Below are positions 7,896-17,417 of a stretch of DNA of 42,007 bases, piece by piece. Position 1 is the stretch's first letter, and every line of letters begins with the position of its first letter. Source of the DNA: Peptostreptococcus stomatis DSM 17678 (GTDB lineage: Bacteria > Bacillota > Clostridia > Peptostreptococcales > Peptostreptococcaceae); the NCBI RefSeq assembly GCF_000147675.1, contig NZ_ADGQ01000027.1, positions 1 through 42,007 of the forward strand. The letters are read 5' to 3'. A program made the position numbers and the translations under genes. The notes under the pieces were generated by a model. That model was not told where the DNA came from, ran no database searches, and saw only the letters and a list, made by a program, of their open reading frames with translations.

Positions 7896-9332
7896 TTAAG
7901 CTTTTCTACTATCATTAGAAATATTAACTGTAATCTGGGTTCCTATATTCTTCTTGCTATTTATAGTTAGAGAACCTCCATGTAACTTCACTATTTCTTC
8001 ACTTATTGCCAAACCTAGACCACTTCCAGACTTGTGGAAGTCTTCTTGGAAGAATTTTTTGGATACATTGGCTATATTTTTTTCATCTATACCGATACCA
8101 TTATCAGCAACGCAGATGCTTGTTTCATTGGAATTTTGATCCACCTTGACAGATATAATTCCATCTTCAGGCGTGAATTTTATGGAGTTCTGAACTAGGT
8201 TTATCAATACCTGCCTCAACCTGTCTTTATCTCCATATATTATAGTCATATCCTGGTTTAAGAATTCAAAGCTAAGTCTTATGTTCTTTTTAATAGCCAT
8301 AGACCTAAGCTGGTTTACTACACTTGCAACCAAGTTTTCTATATTCACCTCTCCTATATTGAGTTTCATCCTGTTAGATGACATCCTGGAAAAGTCTAAT
8401 AGTTCTTCGACTAATTTTATCAGCCTCTCGGTTTCGTCATTAATTATACCTAGGCCCATGCTAAGTTCTTCCTTGCTTATATTATCAAGTCCTAGTGTTT
8501 CACTCCATCCTTTGATAGACGTAAGAGGTGTCCTCAATTCATGAGATACTGATGAGATAAACTCATCCTTCAGCTTCTCACTTTTTTGAATTTCTTGGGC
8601 CATATTCTCAAAGGTATTAGCAAGGTCTCCTATCTCATCATCATATATCCTGGATTTATTGACCTTGATATTGTAGTTACCCTTTGCCAACATGTTAGAA
8701 AATATCTTTAACTCATGTAGGGGGTCTATTATGGAGTCCGCAAATTTTAAACTTAGGCTAATGGTAAATGCTATAACTATCAAGCCCATAAATAGAAGGT
8801 AAAACATAATTTTTAAAATTTCTATTTTTACATACTTTAGGGATACACTAAACCTGACGACCCCCTGTATAATACCATTACTCTTTATAGGTACTGATGC
8901 ACTCATCACATTTTCTTTGGTGTCATATTCCTTATAGATATAGGTGCTCATATCAGTCCCAGAAGTATTTTTAAGGGCTTTCTTTACATCAACGTAATTC
9001 AGGATCTTATTACTATTAAAACCATACTGGTCTATAATTAGTTTCCCCCTGGTATTTATAATGTTTATAGCTATATTTGAGTTCTGCATATTATTCTGGT
9101 TTTCTAATATACTCCTAACCCTATCATTGAAATCGATATTGGTCATATTAGTAGCATTATATACCGTATCAATATACCTCATCTGTGAAAGGATTGTCTG
9201 CCTAATAGAGGTGTAATAGTATCGTGTAGTAAATATAGCAAAGAATACCTCAAAAATAAATACTATCAGGATTATGATGATTATGAAATTTTTAAGAACT
9301 TTTTTTCTTAATCCTCCAAAGTATAAACCCAT
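7896..9332 (-). CDS. Sensor histidine kinase of a two-component system
   Basis: 478 residues. Transmembrane helix 1 is at about 15-36, an extracytoplasmic sensor region at 37-170, helix 2 at 171-194 and a HAMP linker at 197-250. The HisKA motif SHELRTPLTS carries the phospho-accepting His264. The ATPase domain has the N box NLVQNSIKFTP (378-388), DNGIGID (410-416) and GSGLGLAI (436-443). All catalytic motifs are intact. The start shares one base with the stop of the response regulator gene (TAATG), so the pair is translationally coupled. The sensed signal is unknown. Confidence 0.95.
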   Translation of the reverse strand: MGLYFGGLRKKVLKNFIIIIILIVFIFEVFFAIFTTRYYYTSIRQTILSQMRYIDTVYNATNMTNIDFNDRVRSILENQNNMQNSNIAINIINTRGKLIIDQYGFNSNKILNYVDVKKALKNTSGTDMSTYIYKEYDTKENVMSASVPIKSNGIIQGVVRFSVSLKYVKIEILKIMFYLLFMGLIVIAFTISLSLKFADSIIDPLHELKIFSNMLAKGNYNIKVNKSRIYDDEIGDLANTFENMAQEIQKSEKLKDEFISSVSHELRTPLTSIKGWSETLGLDNISKEELSMGLGIINDETERLIKLVEELLDFSRMSSNRMKLNIGEVNIENLVASVVNQLRSMAIKKNIRLSFEFLNQDMTIIYGDKDRLRQVLINLVQNSIKFTPEDGIISVKVDQNSNETSICVADNGIGIDEKNIANVSKKFFQEDFHKSGSGLGLAISEEIVKLHGGSLTINSKKNIGTQITVNISNDSRKA

Positions 9333-10028
9333 TAATCCGCTCTCCTAAAAGTGTAACCATAGCCCCATGCTGTCAAAATATATTTTGGCTTTGATGGGTC
9401 TTCTTCTATCTTATTCCTAATACGTCTGATATTTACATCAACTATTTTGTAGTCATATAACTCTGTAGACCCCCCATACTTCCTGTAGAATCTGGTCCCT
9501 ACTAAGACTGTCACTAGCATTCATCATTAAGAATTTTACTATAGAAAATTCTGTAGGAGTAAGGTCTACAACATTTCCATCCTTATAAAGTTTTCTCTTG
9601 TTTATATCCAGAGAAAATGGCGGTAGGTCAAGAACGCTACTCTTCCTTGTATCATTGTCCTTCTTAACCCTCCTGATTAGGGCTGATACCCTAAATAGGA
9701 GTTCTTTGATACTAAAGGGCTTTATCATATAGTCATCTGCACCAGCTACAAAGCCTTCGATTTTGTCGTCTTCCTGGGCCTTTGCTGTAAGCATTATAAT
9801 CCCCATATTTTCATACTTTTCTCTTATATACCTACATACATCTACACCACTCATATCGGGTAGCATTATATCAAGTAGGGCAATTGTAATATTGGGTTCA
9901 CTATTTAGTTTTTCTATAGCTTCACTACCAGTACCAGCTTCTATTACATCATAGCCTTCTCTTTTTAAATTTATGCTAACAAAACTTCTTATACCAATTT
10001 CGTCCTCTAAAATAAGAATCTTGTCCAT
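9332..10028 (-). CDS. OmpR/PhoB-type response regulator, interrupted by a +1 frameshift
   Basis: Read with one fewer G in the run at 9470-9475 (six C on the plus strand), the gene gives 231 residues, the normal length. The receiver domain has LEDE, the phospho-acceptor Asp in LLDIMLPD and the Lys in IKPF. The winged-helix DNA-binding domain runs from LPPFSLD to GYTFRR. As given, the first frame ends shortly after QEVWG, and the rest (GSTELYDYKIVDVNIRRIR onward) lies in another frame; dropping one G joins QEVWG to STELYDYKIVDV with exactly the family spacing. An ATG at 10046 is unlikely, because the GGAGGT site (10035-10040) serves the ATG at 10028. It is the cognate regulator of the adjacent kinase. 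It is either a sequence error or a disabled or phase-variable gene. Confidence 0.88.
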
Positions 10029-10051
10029 ATTATTACCTCCTAACATAGATA

Positions 10052-11416
10052 CTATTTGTTAATCAACTCGAATGTTTTTCTTATTCTATTAAGGCTAACA
10101 CCATATTTTTTCATAAGGTCTCCATTTGACTTTTTGAGAATACATACACAGTCTTCTGTCTCAAATAGGATAGCTTTTTTGGCACTTTTTTTATATTCAT
10201 CTTCATAGGAAGCTGAAGATTTAGATATAACTGTATATGTTAATAAGTCAATTTTAGACTTACCGTTAATATAGTATATGGAATAGTCATCCTTATTATC
10301 CTTATTTTCAACCTTTATATATATTTTATCTTTTAACTTATCTGGTATAACCTGCTTGAAATTATAAGTAAAAGAATAGAAATTTTGGCCTATCCTGCTA
10401 AGGACCTCCTTGTCTTCTAGCCTACCATTCCAATTATACCAACTAATAATATTATTATCTTTGGAATTGGCATTGGTTAGCTTTTCTTCTATCTTGGGCA
10501 GGTCTATTATACCATCACCATTTATATCTTCAGGCCTCAGGTTATATGGGTTTATAGCCAGGATAGATTCATTTTTTATTACCTTTTCAAACTTGGAATT
10601 CCTGTATATTAGCAGCTGGTTTACAGAAGACCCCCTAAGACTCTGGTAGGTAATTACACTCCCCAGGTAATTATTGGAGATTCTTCCGTTTAATATTTCT
10701 ACCTTGTCTAAAGATTCTACCGTATAAGAAGTATCGTACTTGTCAAATTGAATATTATCATTTTGAAGTTTCATACCACATATACTTACTTCGTAAGTCT
10801 TCTGACTCTGGATAAGGGCCAGACATTCCATCTTACCATCATTATCATAGTCAAAATAGTTAAGTTTAATTGATGTTTCCGAAGAGTTATACTCTGCCTT
10901 CTTTTTTATATTACCATCTTCATTAGAATAAATATAAATATTTTCATAGCCCAAGCTGTTGATATGAAGGATTATTTCCTTCTTACCATCATTATCCAGG
11001 TCAATGAAGTTAGCATATTTTATAGTCTCTCCTGGTATTCTTACAATGCTTTCATCATCTTCTGAAATTTGACCACTTTGCATGTTGAAAATATACATAT
11101 ATATATTGCTAGTACCCTGATTTTCATTGGTTTTTTTCTTGAAGGCAACTATGTCCTCTACCCCATCTGAATCAAGGTCTACCCTATTAATTTTGGACAC
11201 ATCCTTAAAATTTTGAGGAGTTGTAAAACTAGTATCAAGGGGTGTTAACCTCCTTATAGAATTGTAGATTTCAAGATTTTTTTCATCACTTATAGGTTTT
11301 ACTATCAACTTTTCTGGTGATTTTAAAGAATTGAAGTTTGCAGCTATAAGTATTGGCAAGCCAATCAATAAAATTATGAAAAAAGCCCATATATACTTGT
11401 TAAATAACTTGTTCAA
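10052..11416 (-). CDS. Membrane-anchored protein with DxDxDG (FG-GAP/VCBS-like) repeats
   Basis: 454 residues. A single N-terminal hydrophobic helix (about 8-26) without a lipobox should anchor it outside the membrane. At least four acidic loops of the calcium-binding DxDxDG kind follow: LDSDGVEDI, LDNDGKKEI, YDNDGKMEC and INGDGIIDL. These are spaced through a beta-rich region, as in FG-GAP/VCBS propeller blades. It sits 12 bases after the rlmL-like gene and 23 bases before the response regulator start, so it is probably co-transcribed with the two-component system. A link to signal sensing or wall binding is only inferred from position. Confidence 0.75.
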   Translation of the reverse strand: MNKLFNKYIWAFFIILLIGLPILIAANFNSLKSPEKLIVKPISDEKNLEIYNSIRRLTPLDTSFTTPQNFKDVSKINRVDLDSDGVEDIVAFKKKTNENQGTSNIYMYIFNMQSGQISEDDESIVRIPGETIKYANFIDLDNDGKKEIILHINSLGYENIYIYSNEDGNIKKKAEYNSSETSIKLNYFDYDNDGKMECLALIQSQKTYEVSICGMKLQNDNIQFDKYDTSYTVESLDKVEILNGRISNNYLGSVITYQSLRGSSVNQLLIYRNSKFEKVIKNESILAINPYNLRPEDINGDGIIDLPKIEEKLTNANSKDNNIISWYNWNGRLEDKEVLSRIGQNFYSFTYNFKQVIPDKLKDKIYIKVENKDNKDDYSIYYINGKSKIDLLTYTVISKSSASYEDEYKKSAKKAILFETEDCVCILKKSNGDLMKKYGVSLNRIRKTFELINK

Positions 11417-11428
11417 TTTATCACCCCT

Positions 11429-12577
11429 TTAAGCTTTCTTAGGTGGTTTAGGACCGGGATACTGGTAGTAGTAGGTCTTTAACATACCATTATAGAGTTT
11501 TCTTTTTCTTATAGCATCCTGACCAAACTCATATTCAAATTCTTCATATGATGTAATCAGGTAGTATGACCAATTTTTTAATCTCCTAAATGCATAGCCC
11601 AGTTCCTTATAAAGTAGCTTTACACTTTCCTGGTCCTCAAGTCTCTCACCATAGGGTGGATTGGTAATTATAAATCCATACTCCTCATTAGATGCAAACT
11701 TTGTCGCATCCCTACATTCAAACCTGATATATTTTTCAACTCCTGCTATCTCAGCATTATTTTTTGCAATCTCTATAGATTCAGGATCAATATCATAACC
11801 ATATATGGTAAAACTTTCATCATCCTTTAGTAGGTCAAAGGCCTCTTTTCTTACCTCCCACCATATTTTCTTGTCTATAGTCCTCCATTTTTCTGATATA
11901 AACTCCCTGTTCATGCCTGGGGCCATATTTATACCAATCATGGCTGCTTCAATAAGTATTGTACCAGAACCACACATAGGATCTACTAGGGTTCTTCCTG
12001 GTCTCCAAGGGGTTAAATATACTAGGCCTGCTGCTAGGGTTTCCCTGATAGGAGCCTTATTGGATACTTCCCTGTACCCCCTCTTATGTAGGGCTAAGCC
12101 TGTAGTATCTATAGAAAGAACAACCTTGTCCTTATGTATAAAAACAAAGATGGGATATCTTTCCTTATCCTCTTTTAGCATATTGCTTTCCATGTATTTT
12201 TCTTTAAGGCTATCTACTACAGCCTTCTTAACTATGGACTGGATGTCCGGAGTTGAATATAGCTTAGACTTGATAGATGATGCCTTAGCCACTGGAAATT
12301 CAGCCCCATAAGGTATAAACCTGGACCAGTCAATCTGCCTTGTTCTATCATATAGTTCTTCAAATGAAGTAGCCTTAAACTCAGCTACCTTTAAACTGAC
12401 CCTCTCAGCACACCTTAACCACATATTGGCCCTGGCAATACCATATTCATCTGTCTTGTAGGTAACCCTACCATCCTCAGTTTTTTCGATTTCAAAACCT
12501 AAATTTTTGATTTCATTTGCTAACATCTTTTCCATGCCAAAAAAGCAGGGTGAGATTAATGTGTACTTATATTTCAT
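11429..12577 (-). CDS. THUMP-domain class I rRNA guanine N2-methyltransferase (RlmL/YpsC-like)
   Basis: 382 residues. The N-terminal part includes a THUMP RNA-binding domain (about 45-160, with FPVAKASSIKSKLYS and the end LHKRGYR). The C-terminal Rossmann methyltransferase domain has the SAM-binding motif DPMCGSGT and the catalytic NPPYGERL typical of N2-guanine methylation. RlmL/YpsC relatives modify 23S rRNA near G2445. The start lies inside the end of the telA-like gene (11-base overlap), so translation is probably coupled; the SD is weak. Confidence 0.93.
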   Translation of the reverse strand: MKYKYTLISPCFFGMEKMLANEIKNLGFEIEKTEDGRVTYKTDEYGIARANMWLRCAERVSLKVAEFKATSFEELYDRTRQIDWSRFIPYGAEFPVAKASSIKSKLYSTPDIQSIVKKAVVDSLKEKYMESNMLKEDKERYPIFVFIHKDKVVLSIDTTGLALHKRGYREVSNKAPIRETLAAGLVYLTPWRPGRTLVDPMCGSGTILIEAAMIGINMAPGMNREFISEKWRTIDKKIWWEVRKEAFDLLKDDESFTIYGYDIDPESIEIAKNNAEIAGVEKYIRFECRDATKFASNEEYGFIITNPPYGERLEDQESVKLLYKELGYAFRRLKNWSYYLITSYEEFEYEFGQDAIRKRKLYNGMLKTYYYQYPGPKPPKKA

Positions 12578-13703
12578 GCTTATTCACCATTTCTATCATC
12601 TTATTCTTAAGCTCATTTTCCAGCCTTGCTATTTCATTTTCAGCTTCTTTTCTCTTGGCTCTAGACTCAACCTGTATCTTCATGACTTCATCTAGACTAG
12701 ATATAAGGGTCTCATTTGTATGTTTTAAACTCTCTATATCAACAATTCCTCTTTCAGATTCTTTTGCAGTCTCTATAGATGCCATCTTTAAATTATCTGC
12801 ATTCTTCTTTAGGAGTTCATTTGTGATATTTGATACCTCTCTCTGGGCCCTTATAGCCTCATTTGAATGGCTAACTCCTAAGGCCAATACCATCTGGTTT
12901 TTCCATAGGGGTATTGTATTTACAATAGTTGATTGTATCTTTTCCACCATTAATATATTGTTATTTTGAACCATCCTTATCTGGGGTGCCGTCTGTATAG
13001 ATATCATCCTAGACAGGTCAAGGTCATGTAACTTCTTTTCAAATCTATCGATCTGGTTATTAAGGTCATTTAGGTTTTGAGCGTCCTCTTGTAGTCCACT
13101 CAGTCTGGCCTTTTCACTTAGGGCTGGTAGTTCCTTGTTTTTAATATCTGCAAGTTTTTTCTTTCCAGCAAGTATATACATAGACACTTCCTTATAGTAA
13201 TTCTTGTTTAGGTCATACATCTGGTCAAGAGTAGATATATCCTTCATCAGGGTAACCTGCTGATTTTCCAAAGACTTAACTATAGAATTAACATTATTTT
13301 CAGCCTTGTCATAATTAGCCCTCATTAGCTGGGTTTTCTTGCTTCCCCTCTTAAAAAATCCCAGTATACCCTTGTCCTCATCACTGGCATCAAAGCCCTT
13401 TAATTCAACAACCAAGTTGGAAATCATATCTCCGACCTCTCCAAGGTCTTTTGTCCTAATAACACTTAGGGTAGAATCTGAGAAATCGGACATCTTCTTT
13501 TGGACTCCCGCCCCATATTCCAATACAAGTTGGGAATTTCCTATATCGATTTCTTTTGAAAAATCTTCAACCATTTTTCTTTCAGATTCGCTTAAACTCG
13601 ACTCGTCAAATGAGTCAATAACACTTCTTTCAACCTTGTCTTCTTTAACCAGGTCTAACTCTTCTTTTTTGTTACTATCAAAACTTAATACTATATCATC
13701 CAT
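12567..13703 (-). CDS. TelA-family toxic anion resistance protein
   Basis: 378 residues, largely alpha-helical and charged with coiled-coil stretches, and no signal peptide or membrane helix. The GAGVQKKMSDFSD segment (about 64-76), the KGFD loop and the ALGVSHSN region match what I know of the TelA family, named after tellurite resistance but of unclear biochemical role. Families of this type often sit beside XpaC-like membrane proteins, as here, which suggests the two act together at the membrane. The start has an AGGAGA site. It is followed without a gap by the rlmL-like gene. Confidence 0.88.
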   Translation of the reverse strand: MDDIVLSFDSNKKEELDLVKEDKVERSVIDSFDESSLSESERKMVEDFSKEIDIGNSQLVLEYGAGVQKKMSDFSDSTLSVIRTKDLGEVGDMISNLVVELKGFDASDEDKGILGFFKRGSKKTQLMRANYDKAENNVNSIVKSLENQQVTLMKDISTLDQMYDLNKNYYKEVSMYILAGKKKLADIKNKELPALSEKARLSGLQEDAQNLNDLNNQIDRFEKKLHDLDLSRMISIQTAPQIRMVQNNNILMVEKIQSTIVNTIPLWKNQMVLALGVSHSNEAIRAQREVSNITNELLKKNADNLKMASIETAKESERGIVDIESLKHTNETLISSLDEVMKIQVESRAKRKEAENEIARLENELKNKMIEMVNKHEI

Positions 13704-13772
13704 ATTTAATCTCCTAATAACATCTTTTGCTATATTTTAAATGATTAATTCCTCTATTTTAAACTTATGTAT

Positions 13773-14927
13773 TTATTCATCAATCTTGTTTTCAAAAGGA
13801 CTTTCTCCGCTCAGACCATCCTGGGCCAACATGGTCTTTAAAACAGATATATCAGACCTGATATCGATATTATCGGTCTGAATCAGCTGGTCCAATAACC
13901 TCTTGTAAGCACCTATAATGGTATCCATAGTAGTTGATATTTCATCCATTGCCTTAAGGCTTGTATCGGTTTTTGGTTTATTTTCAAGATCTTTGTATGA
14001 CCCAAGGAGTTTGGTAGTTATTGGCATATAGTAGGATGAAAACCTATCTAACCTATCCAACTTATCTGGTTTTTTACTAACAAGATCTTCTAAACTTCCT
14101 ATCAAGTAAGATATTTCTGAACACTTTTCTACCATACCAGTGTCTGATAGTGATCTTTGCAATACTTCTATTTCATTCCTATTGTCCCTACATGACTCTA
14201 AGAAGTGATTTAATTCCTTATTTGATTCAAATTTTTCTTGCTCAATATCTCTCTTCCTACGACTTTCCTGACCAGCTTTGTAATATGAATACAATTCATC
14301 ATTGACTAGGAAGATAGTATTATTTTCTACTAGGTGGCCCTGGTAGAAATATTTTTTTTCTATCATAGTTTCTAGGTCTTTGACCACACTAGACTCCGGT
14401 CTTCCTATACGGTTGGCCATACTTGATATTTCTGCATATCCATTGTGGTCAAGTGAAGCAAGGTAGGCCTTAAACCTAGATATTTCCTTCCTCCTATAGG
14501 AAAAGAAGTAGCTAATACCAAACATGACTCCAAAGATGACAAAAAAAGGTATAAAATTTAAGCCTATTGCAAGTAGTATAATTCCTAAAATTAGCATTAT
14601 AAATGCTGTAATGCCTGACAATATTTGAAAGATCAGGTTAAGCAAGTAGTTTTCCGGCCTTCGGATATATCTTTCCACCTGATTTATTTCTGGCATATTA
14701 GCTGATCCAAAACCTCTATTATAAGTTCTTACATTAGCTTGCTTACCTAATATATTCTTGCCTATTAGCGAATTATTAACCTGGTCAAGAGCTATATCTA
14801 TAGACCTCTTTACAGTGTCATTTAGGTCAGCAAAATTACTCTCATTAATTTTTGAATTTATGGTATCCCCTAAACCTTTAATTAGGTCATCTACAGAAAA
14901 ATTATTATTCTTATATTTATTAGTCAT
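13773..14927 (-). CDS. XpaC-like membrane protein (5-bromo-4-chloroindolyl phosphate hydrolysis family)
   Basis: 384 residues from the ATG at 14927, which has a GAGGTG site and lies below an extended -10 at 14949-14957. A reading frame continues upstream to 15029 but would start before that promoter. An amphipathic N-terminal region (1-90) is followed by two membrane helices (about 97-120 and 122-142), then a cytoplasmic helical region. YQGHLVENNTIFLV and DELYSYY are typical of the XpaC family. The family name comes from an old plate phenotype and should not be read as proven enzyme activity. Pairing with telA (69-base gap) is conserved in many Bacillota. Confidence 0.85.
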   Translation of the reverse strand: MTNKYKNNNFSVDDLIKGLGDTINSKINESNFADLNDTVKRSIDIALDQVNNSLIGKNILGKQANVRTYNRGFGSANMPEINQVERYIRRPENYLLNLIFQILSGITAFIMLILGIILLAIGLNFIPFFVIFGVMFGISYFFSYRRKEISRFKAYLASLDHNGYAEISSMANRIGRPESSVVKDLETMIEKKYFYQGHLVENNTIFLVNDELYSYYKAGQESRRKRDIEQEKFESNKELNHFLESCRDNRNEIEVLQRSLSDTGMVEKCSEISYLIGSLEDLVSKKPDKLDRLDRFSSYYMPITTKLLGSYKDLENKPKTDTSLKAMDEISTTMDTIIGAYKRLLDQLIQTDNIDIRSDISVLKTMLAQDGLSGESPFENKIDE

Positions 14928-14948
14928 ATTAAACACCTCACTAATATG

Positions 14949-14957
14949 ATTATACCA
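14949..14957 (-). promoter_or_regulatory. Extended -10 promoter of the xpaC-telA operon
   Basis: The minus strand reads TGGTATAAT, with a weak A-rich -35 region. A start point near 14942 leaves a short leader before the ATG at 14927. The promoter heads the xpaC-telA-rlmL-regulator run. Confidence 0.5.
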
Positions 14958-15064
14958 TATAATTAGGACCTTTTTAGCTTTTGTATGTAGAAATATATCA
15001 GGATATATAAGTAAAATTAAAAAATTCATTAGATATTTTTAAAGCCCTTATCCTTATGATATAC

Positions 15065-15098
15065 AAAAAAGGCCACGCATTTTTTGTAATGCGTGACC
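15065..15098 (-). terminator. Rho-independent terminator of the T-box/ABC transporter operon
   Basis: The minus strand has an 11-base-pair stem, GGTCACGCATT with AATGCGTGGCC (one T-G pair), a 6-base loop and six T. It ends the operon that runs from 17314 to 15178. Confidence 0.85.
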
Positions 15099-15177
15099 TA
15101 AGTGTTTACTCGTTTCTATTTAATATGTAAATTTAATTAAGTGTATCATAGAATATATGTTATATACAGTCTTATAA

Positions 15178-15822
15178 CTATACCAATAGGCCTTCGGAAA
15201 TATTAAGGGTCTTGTCTGCTATTTCCTCAGCAAAAACCGTGTCATGGGTAATTATTAGTATAGCCATGCCCATTTTTTTACAGTCTCTAATAATATCCGC
15301 AACTTTTTGTATATTGTCCTTGTCTAAGGCTGATGTAGGCTCATCAAAACATAACACCTTTGGCTTAAGGGCACAAGACCTGGCTATGGCCACCCTCTGT
15401 TGCTGGCCACCTGATAACTGGTGTGGATAGTGGTCTTTTTTATCCAAAAGGTCTACCATCTCTAATAGGTCTAGGGCCTCTTTAACCGCCTCATCCTTAT
15501 TTCTACCAAATACCCTAACAGGAGATTCTATTATATTTTCTAGGACACTTAAGTGAGGAAATAGGTTGAAATTTTGGAAAACCATGCCTATCTGGCCCCT
15601 AATTTCCTTCATATCATTTATTGACTTTATTTCTACATTGTCCAGGACGATTTTACCACTATCAAAGTTTTCAAGCCCGTTTATACACCTGATCAGGGTT
15701 GTCTTACCAGCACCTGATTTACCTAAGACTACTCCGATTTCACCATCGTCTATCTGGAAGCTAATTCCCTTCAAGACTTCTACTTGCCCAAATTTTTTCT
15801 TAAGATCTACTATTTTCAACAT
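15178..15822 (-). CDS. Polar amino acid ABC transporter ATP-binding protein (predicted histidine)
   Basis: 214 residues, slightly shorter than the usual 240 of GlnQ/HisP proteins but complete. Walker A is GKSGAGKTT (33-41), the signature is LSGGQQQRVAIARS, Walker B is VLCFDEPTSALD and the H-loop is ITHD. The motif spacing and the QQQR extension are typical of the polar amino acid uptake subfamily. It is the third gene of the operon, 11 bases after the permease. The T-box in the leader (17377-17690) argues that the substrate is histidine rather than glutamine. Confidence 0.93.
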   Translation of the reverse strand: MLKIVDLKKKFGQVEVLKGISFQIDDGEIGVVLGKSGAGKTTLIRCINGLENFDSGKIVLDNVEIKSINDMKEIRGQIGMVFQNFNLFPHLSVLENIIESPVRVFGRNKDEAVKEALDLLEMVDLLDKKDHYPHQLSGGQQQRVAIARSCALKPKVLCFDEPTSALDKDNIQKVADIIRDCKKMGMAILIITHDTVFAEEIADKTLNISEGLLV

Positions 15823-15833
15823 ATTATCACCCC

Positions 15834-16451
15834 TTACCTATAGTATGAATATCTCTTTTCTAAGAGTGCCATCAACTTAGTTAGTATGGCTGTCATTACC
15901 AGGTATATGACAGCTGCATAGGCAAAAGGCATCAAACTAGCTTCCCTATTACTTGCTGCTGTTGCTACCCTCAATAGGTCATTTAGTCCTAAAATATAGA
16001 CAAGGGAAGTATCCTTTACTAGGGTAATTAATTCATTAGAAACAGGTGGTAATACCCTTTTTGTTAGCTGGGGCAAAATTATTCTTTTATACATTGTAAT
16101 CTTGTCAAAACCAAGAACTTTGGCTGCTTCAAACTGACCCTTGTCAATAGATAATAGACCACCCCTGAAAATTTCAGCATAATATGCTGCATAGTTGATT
16201 ACAAAGGCTATAAAGGCCACAGTCAGCTGGTCGAATACTAGCTTTGGACTAATTATAGGAAGTACGTAGTAGAAGAACATCATCTGTAGTAAGAGTGGAC
16301 TTCCCCTCATTATCCATATATAAAAGCTAGAGACAGAACTAGCTATTTTGTTATTTGATAGCCTTACAAAGGCAACTACTATACCCAAGGGTATGGAAAA
16401 TATAGTTGTTACAAAGAACAATTCTAAAAGTATTTTAACCCCTTCAAACAT
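15834..16451 (-). CDS. Polar amino acid ABC transporter permease (predicted histidine)
   Basis: 205 residues with about five membrane helices, of the HisM/GlnP type. The IMRGSPLLLQMMFFYY stretch follows the second helix, and the cytoplasmic EAA loop reads EAAKVLGFDKITMYKRIILPQ, which docks on the ATPase. A single permease gene implies a homodimer. An AGGAGG site precedes the ATG. It lies 62 bases after the binding protein gene; the gap contains a small GCTGA/TCAGC hairpin that may protect the upstream message. Confidence 0.93.
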   Translation of the reverse strand: MFEGVKILLELFFVTTIFSIPLGIVVAFVRLSNNKIASSVSSFYIWIMRGSPLLLQMMFFYYVLPIISPKLVFDQLTVAFIAFVINYAAYYAEIFRGGLLSIDKGQFEAAKVLGFDKITMYKRIILPQLTKRVLPPVSNELITLVKDTSLVYILGLNDLLRVATAASNREASLMPFAYAAVIYLVMTAILTKLMALLEKRYSYYR

Positions 16452-16513
16452 TTATTTCCTCCTGTTGCTGATCTTATTTATTTCACTTGTCAGCCTTAAA
16501 AATTATATATTTA

Positions 16514-17314
16514 TTATTGGTTGAACCATTTCTTTTTTATCTTGTCAAATGTTCCATCAGCCTTCATATCATCTAAGGCTTTATCGATCTTATCTCTTAA
16601 GTCTGTATCCTTCTTTCTGAAGCCTACACCATACTGTTCACTACCAAGGTCACCTTCTAGTACCTTATACTTGTCGGCACCCCTCTGAGTAATGTAGTAC
16701 TTTAATAGAACTTCGTCACCAACTACAGACTTAATTCTACCAATCTCTAAATCTCTAAGAGCCTTATCATATGTATCATAAGTAACTGGTTTCTGGTCCT
16801 TTATCATACCTATAAATTCCTTATTAGCCTCTATAGCTTCTAGGGCAGATGATGCTGCCTGAGTTCCAACTACCTGGTCCTTAAGGTCTGCTAACTTAGT
16901 TGGGCTTTCAGTAGACATTGTGATTGCTATTTGCTTGTTGTCAAAGTATGGCTTAGAGAAGGCCACTCTCGCCTTACGTTCTTCAGTTATTGAATAACCA
17001 TTCCATAGACAGTCAACATTGCCATTATCTAGCGCCTGTTCCTTCATTGACCAGTCAATATTCTGGAACTTAACTGTATAACCGGCTCTCTTAAAGGCTT
17101 CATTTGCCAAGTCAATATCAAATCCTTCTAGCTCATTTTTGTCATTAAGGAATCCCATAGGAACAAATGTGTTGTCAAGCCCCATTACAATTTCCTTCTT
17201 GTCTGTGCTAGTAGCCTTTTGGTCATCTTTCTTGTCTGAACAAGCAACCAAACCTGTAGCTAATACTAACCCTAAACCTAACATAACCGTTTTTTTGATA
17301 ATACCTTTTTTCAT
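16514..17314 (-). CDS. Amino acid ABC transporter substrate-binding lipoprotein (predicted histidine)
   Basis: 266 residues. The lipoprotein signal has a lipobox ATGLVACS with Cys25. The mature part is a family 3 solute-binding protein: MGLDNTFVPMGF, then FDIDLANEAFKRAG and the SITEERKARVAFSKPYF signature, with the two-lobe layout of HisJ/GlnH. It would capture the amino acid outside the membrane and pass it to the permease at 15834-16451. It is the first gene behind the T-box leader and has an AGGAGG site. Binding-protein sequence alone cannot distinguish histidine from other polar amino acids; the leader does. Confidence 0.93.
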   Translation of the reverse strand: MKKGIIKKTVMLGLGLVLATGLVACSDKKDDQKATSTDKKEIVMGLDNTFVPMGFLNDKNELEGFDIDLANEAFKRAGYTVKFQNIDWSMKEQALDNGNVDCLWNGYSITEERKARVAFSKPYFDNKQIAITMSTESPTKLADLKDQVVGTQAASSALEAIEANKEFIGMIKDQKPVTYDTYDKALRDLEIGRIKSVVGDEVLLKYYITQRGADKYKVLEGDLGSEQYGVGFRKKDTDLRDKIDKALDDMKADGTFDKIKKKWFNQ

Positions 17315-17376
17315 TTTCTTTTCCTCCTAAAAATATAATTAAATATGTCTAGTCAGGTCCAGGATAGAATACGCAC

Positions 17377-17417
17377 AAAAAACTCCCGTGCCCTGACGTC
17401 TGCCAGAGGACGAGAGT
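17377..17417 (-). terminator. T-box terminator hairpin
   Basis: On the minus strand a 14-position stem (ACTCTCGTCCTCTG against CAGGGCACGGGAGT, one mismatch and two G-U pairs) has an 8-base loop and six T at 17377-17382. It lies directly after the antiterminator element at 17434-17448 and would stop transcription when histidyl-tRNA is charged. Confidence 0.85.

Noticed and set aside
11805-12311. A long open frame on the plus strand inside the rlmL-like gene
   Set aside because: It is opposite a gene with clear methyltransferase motifs, with composition expected of a complementary-strand shadow.
14928-15029. A longer N-terminus for the XpaC-like protein
   Set aside because: The extended -10 at 14949-14957 and the GAGGTG site place the start at 14927.
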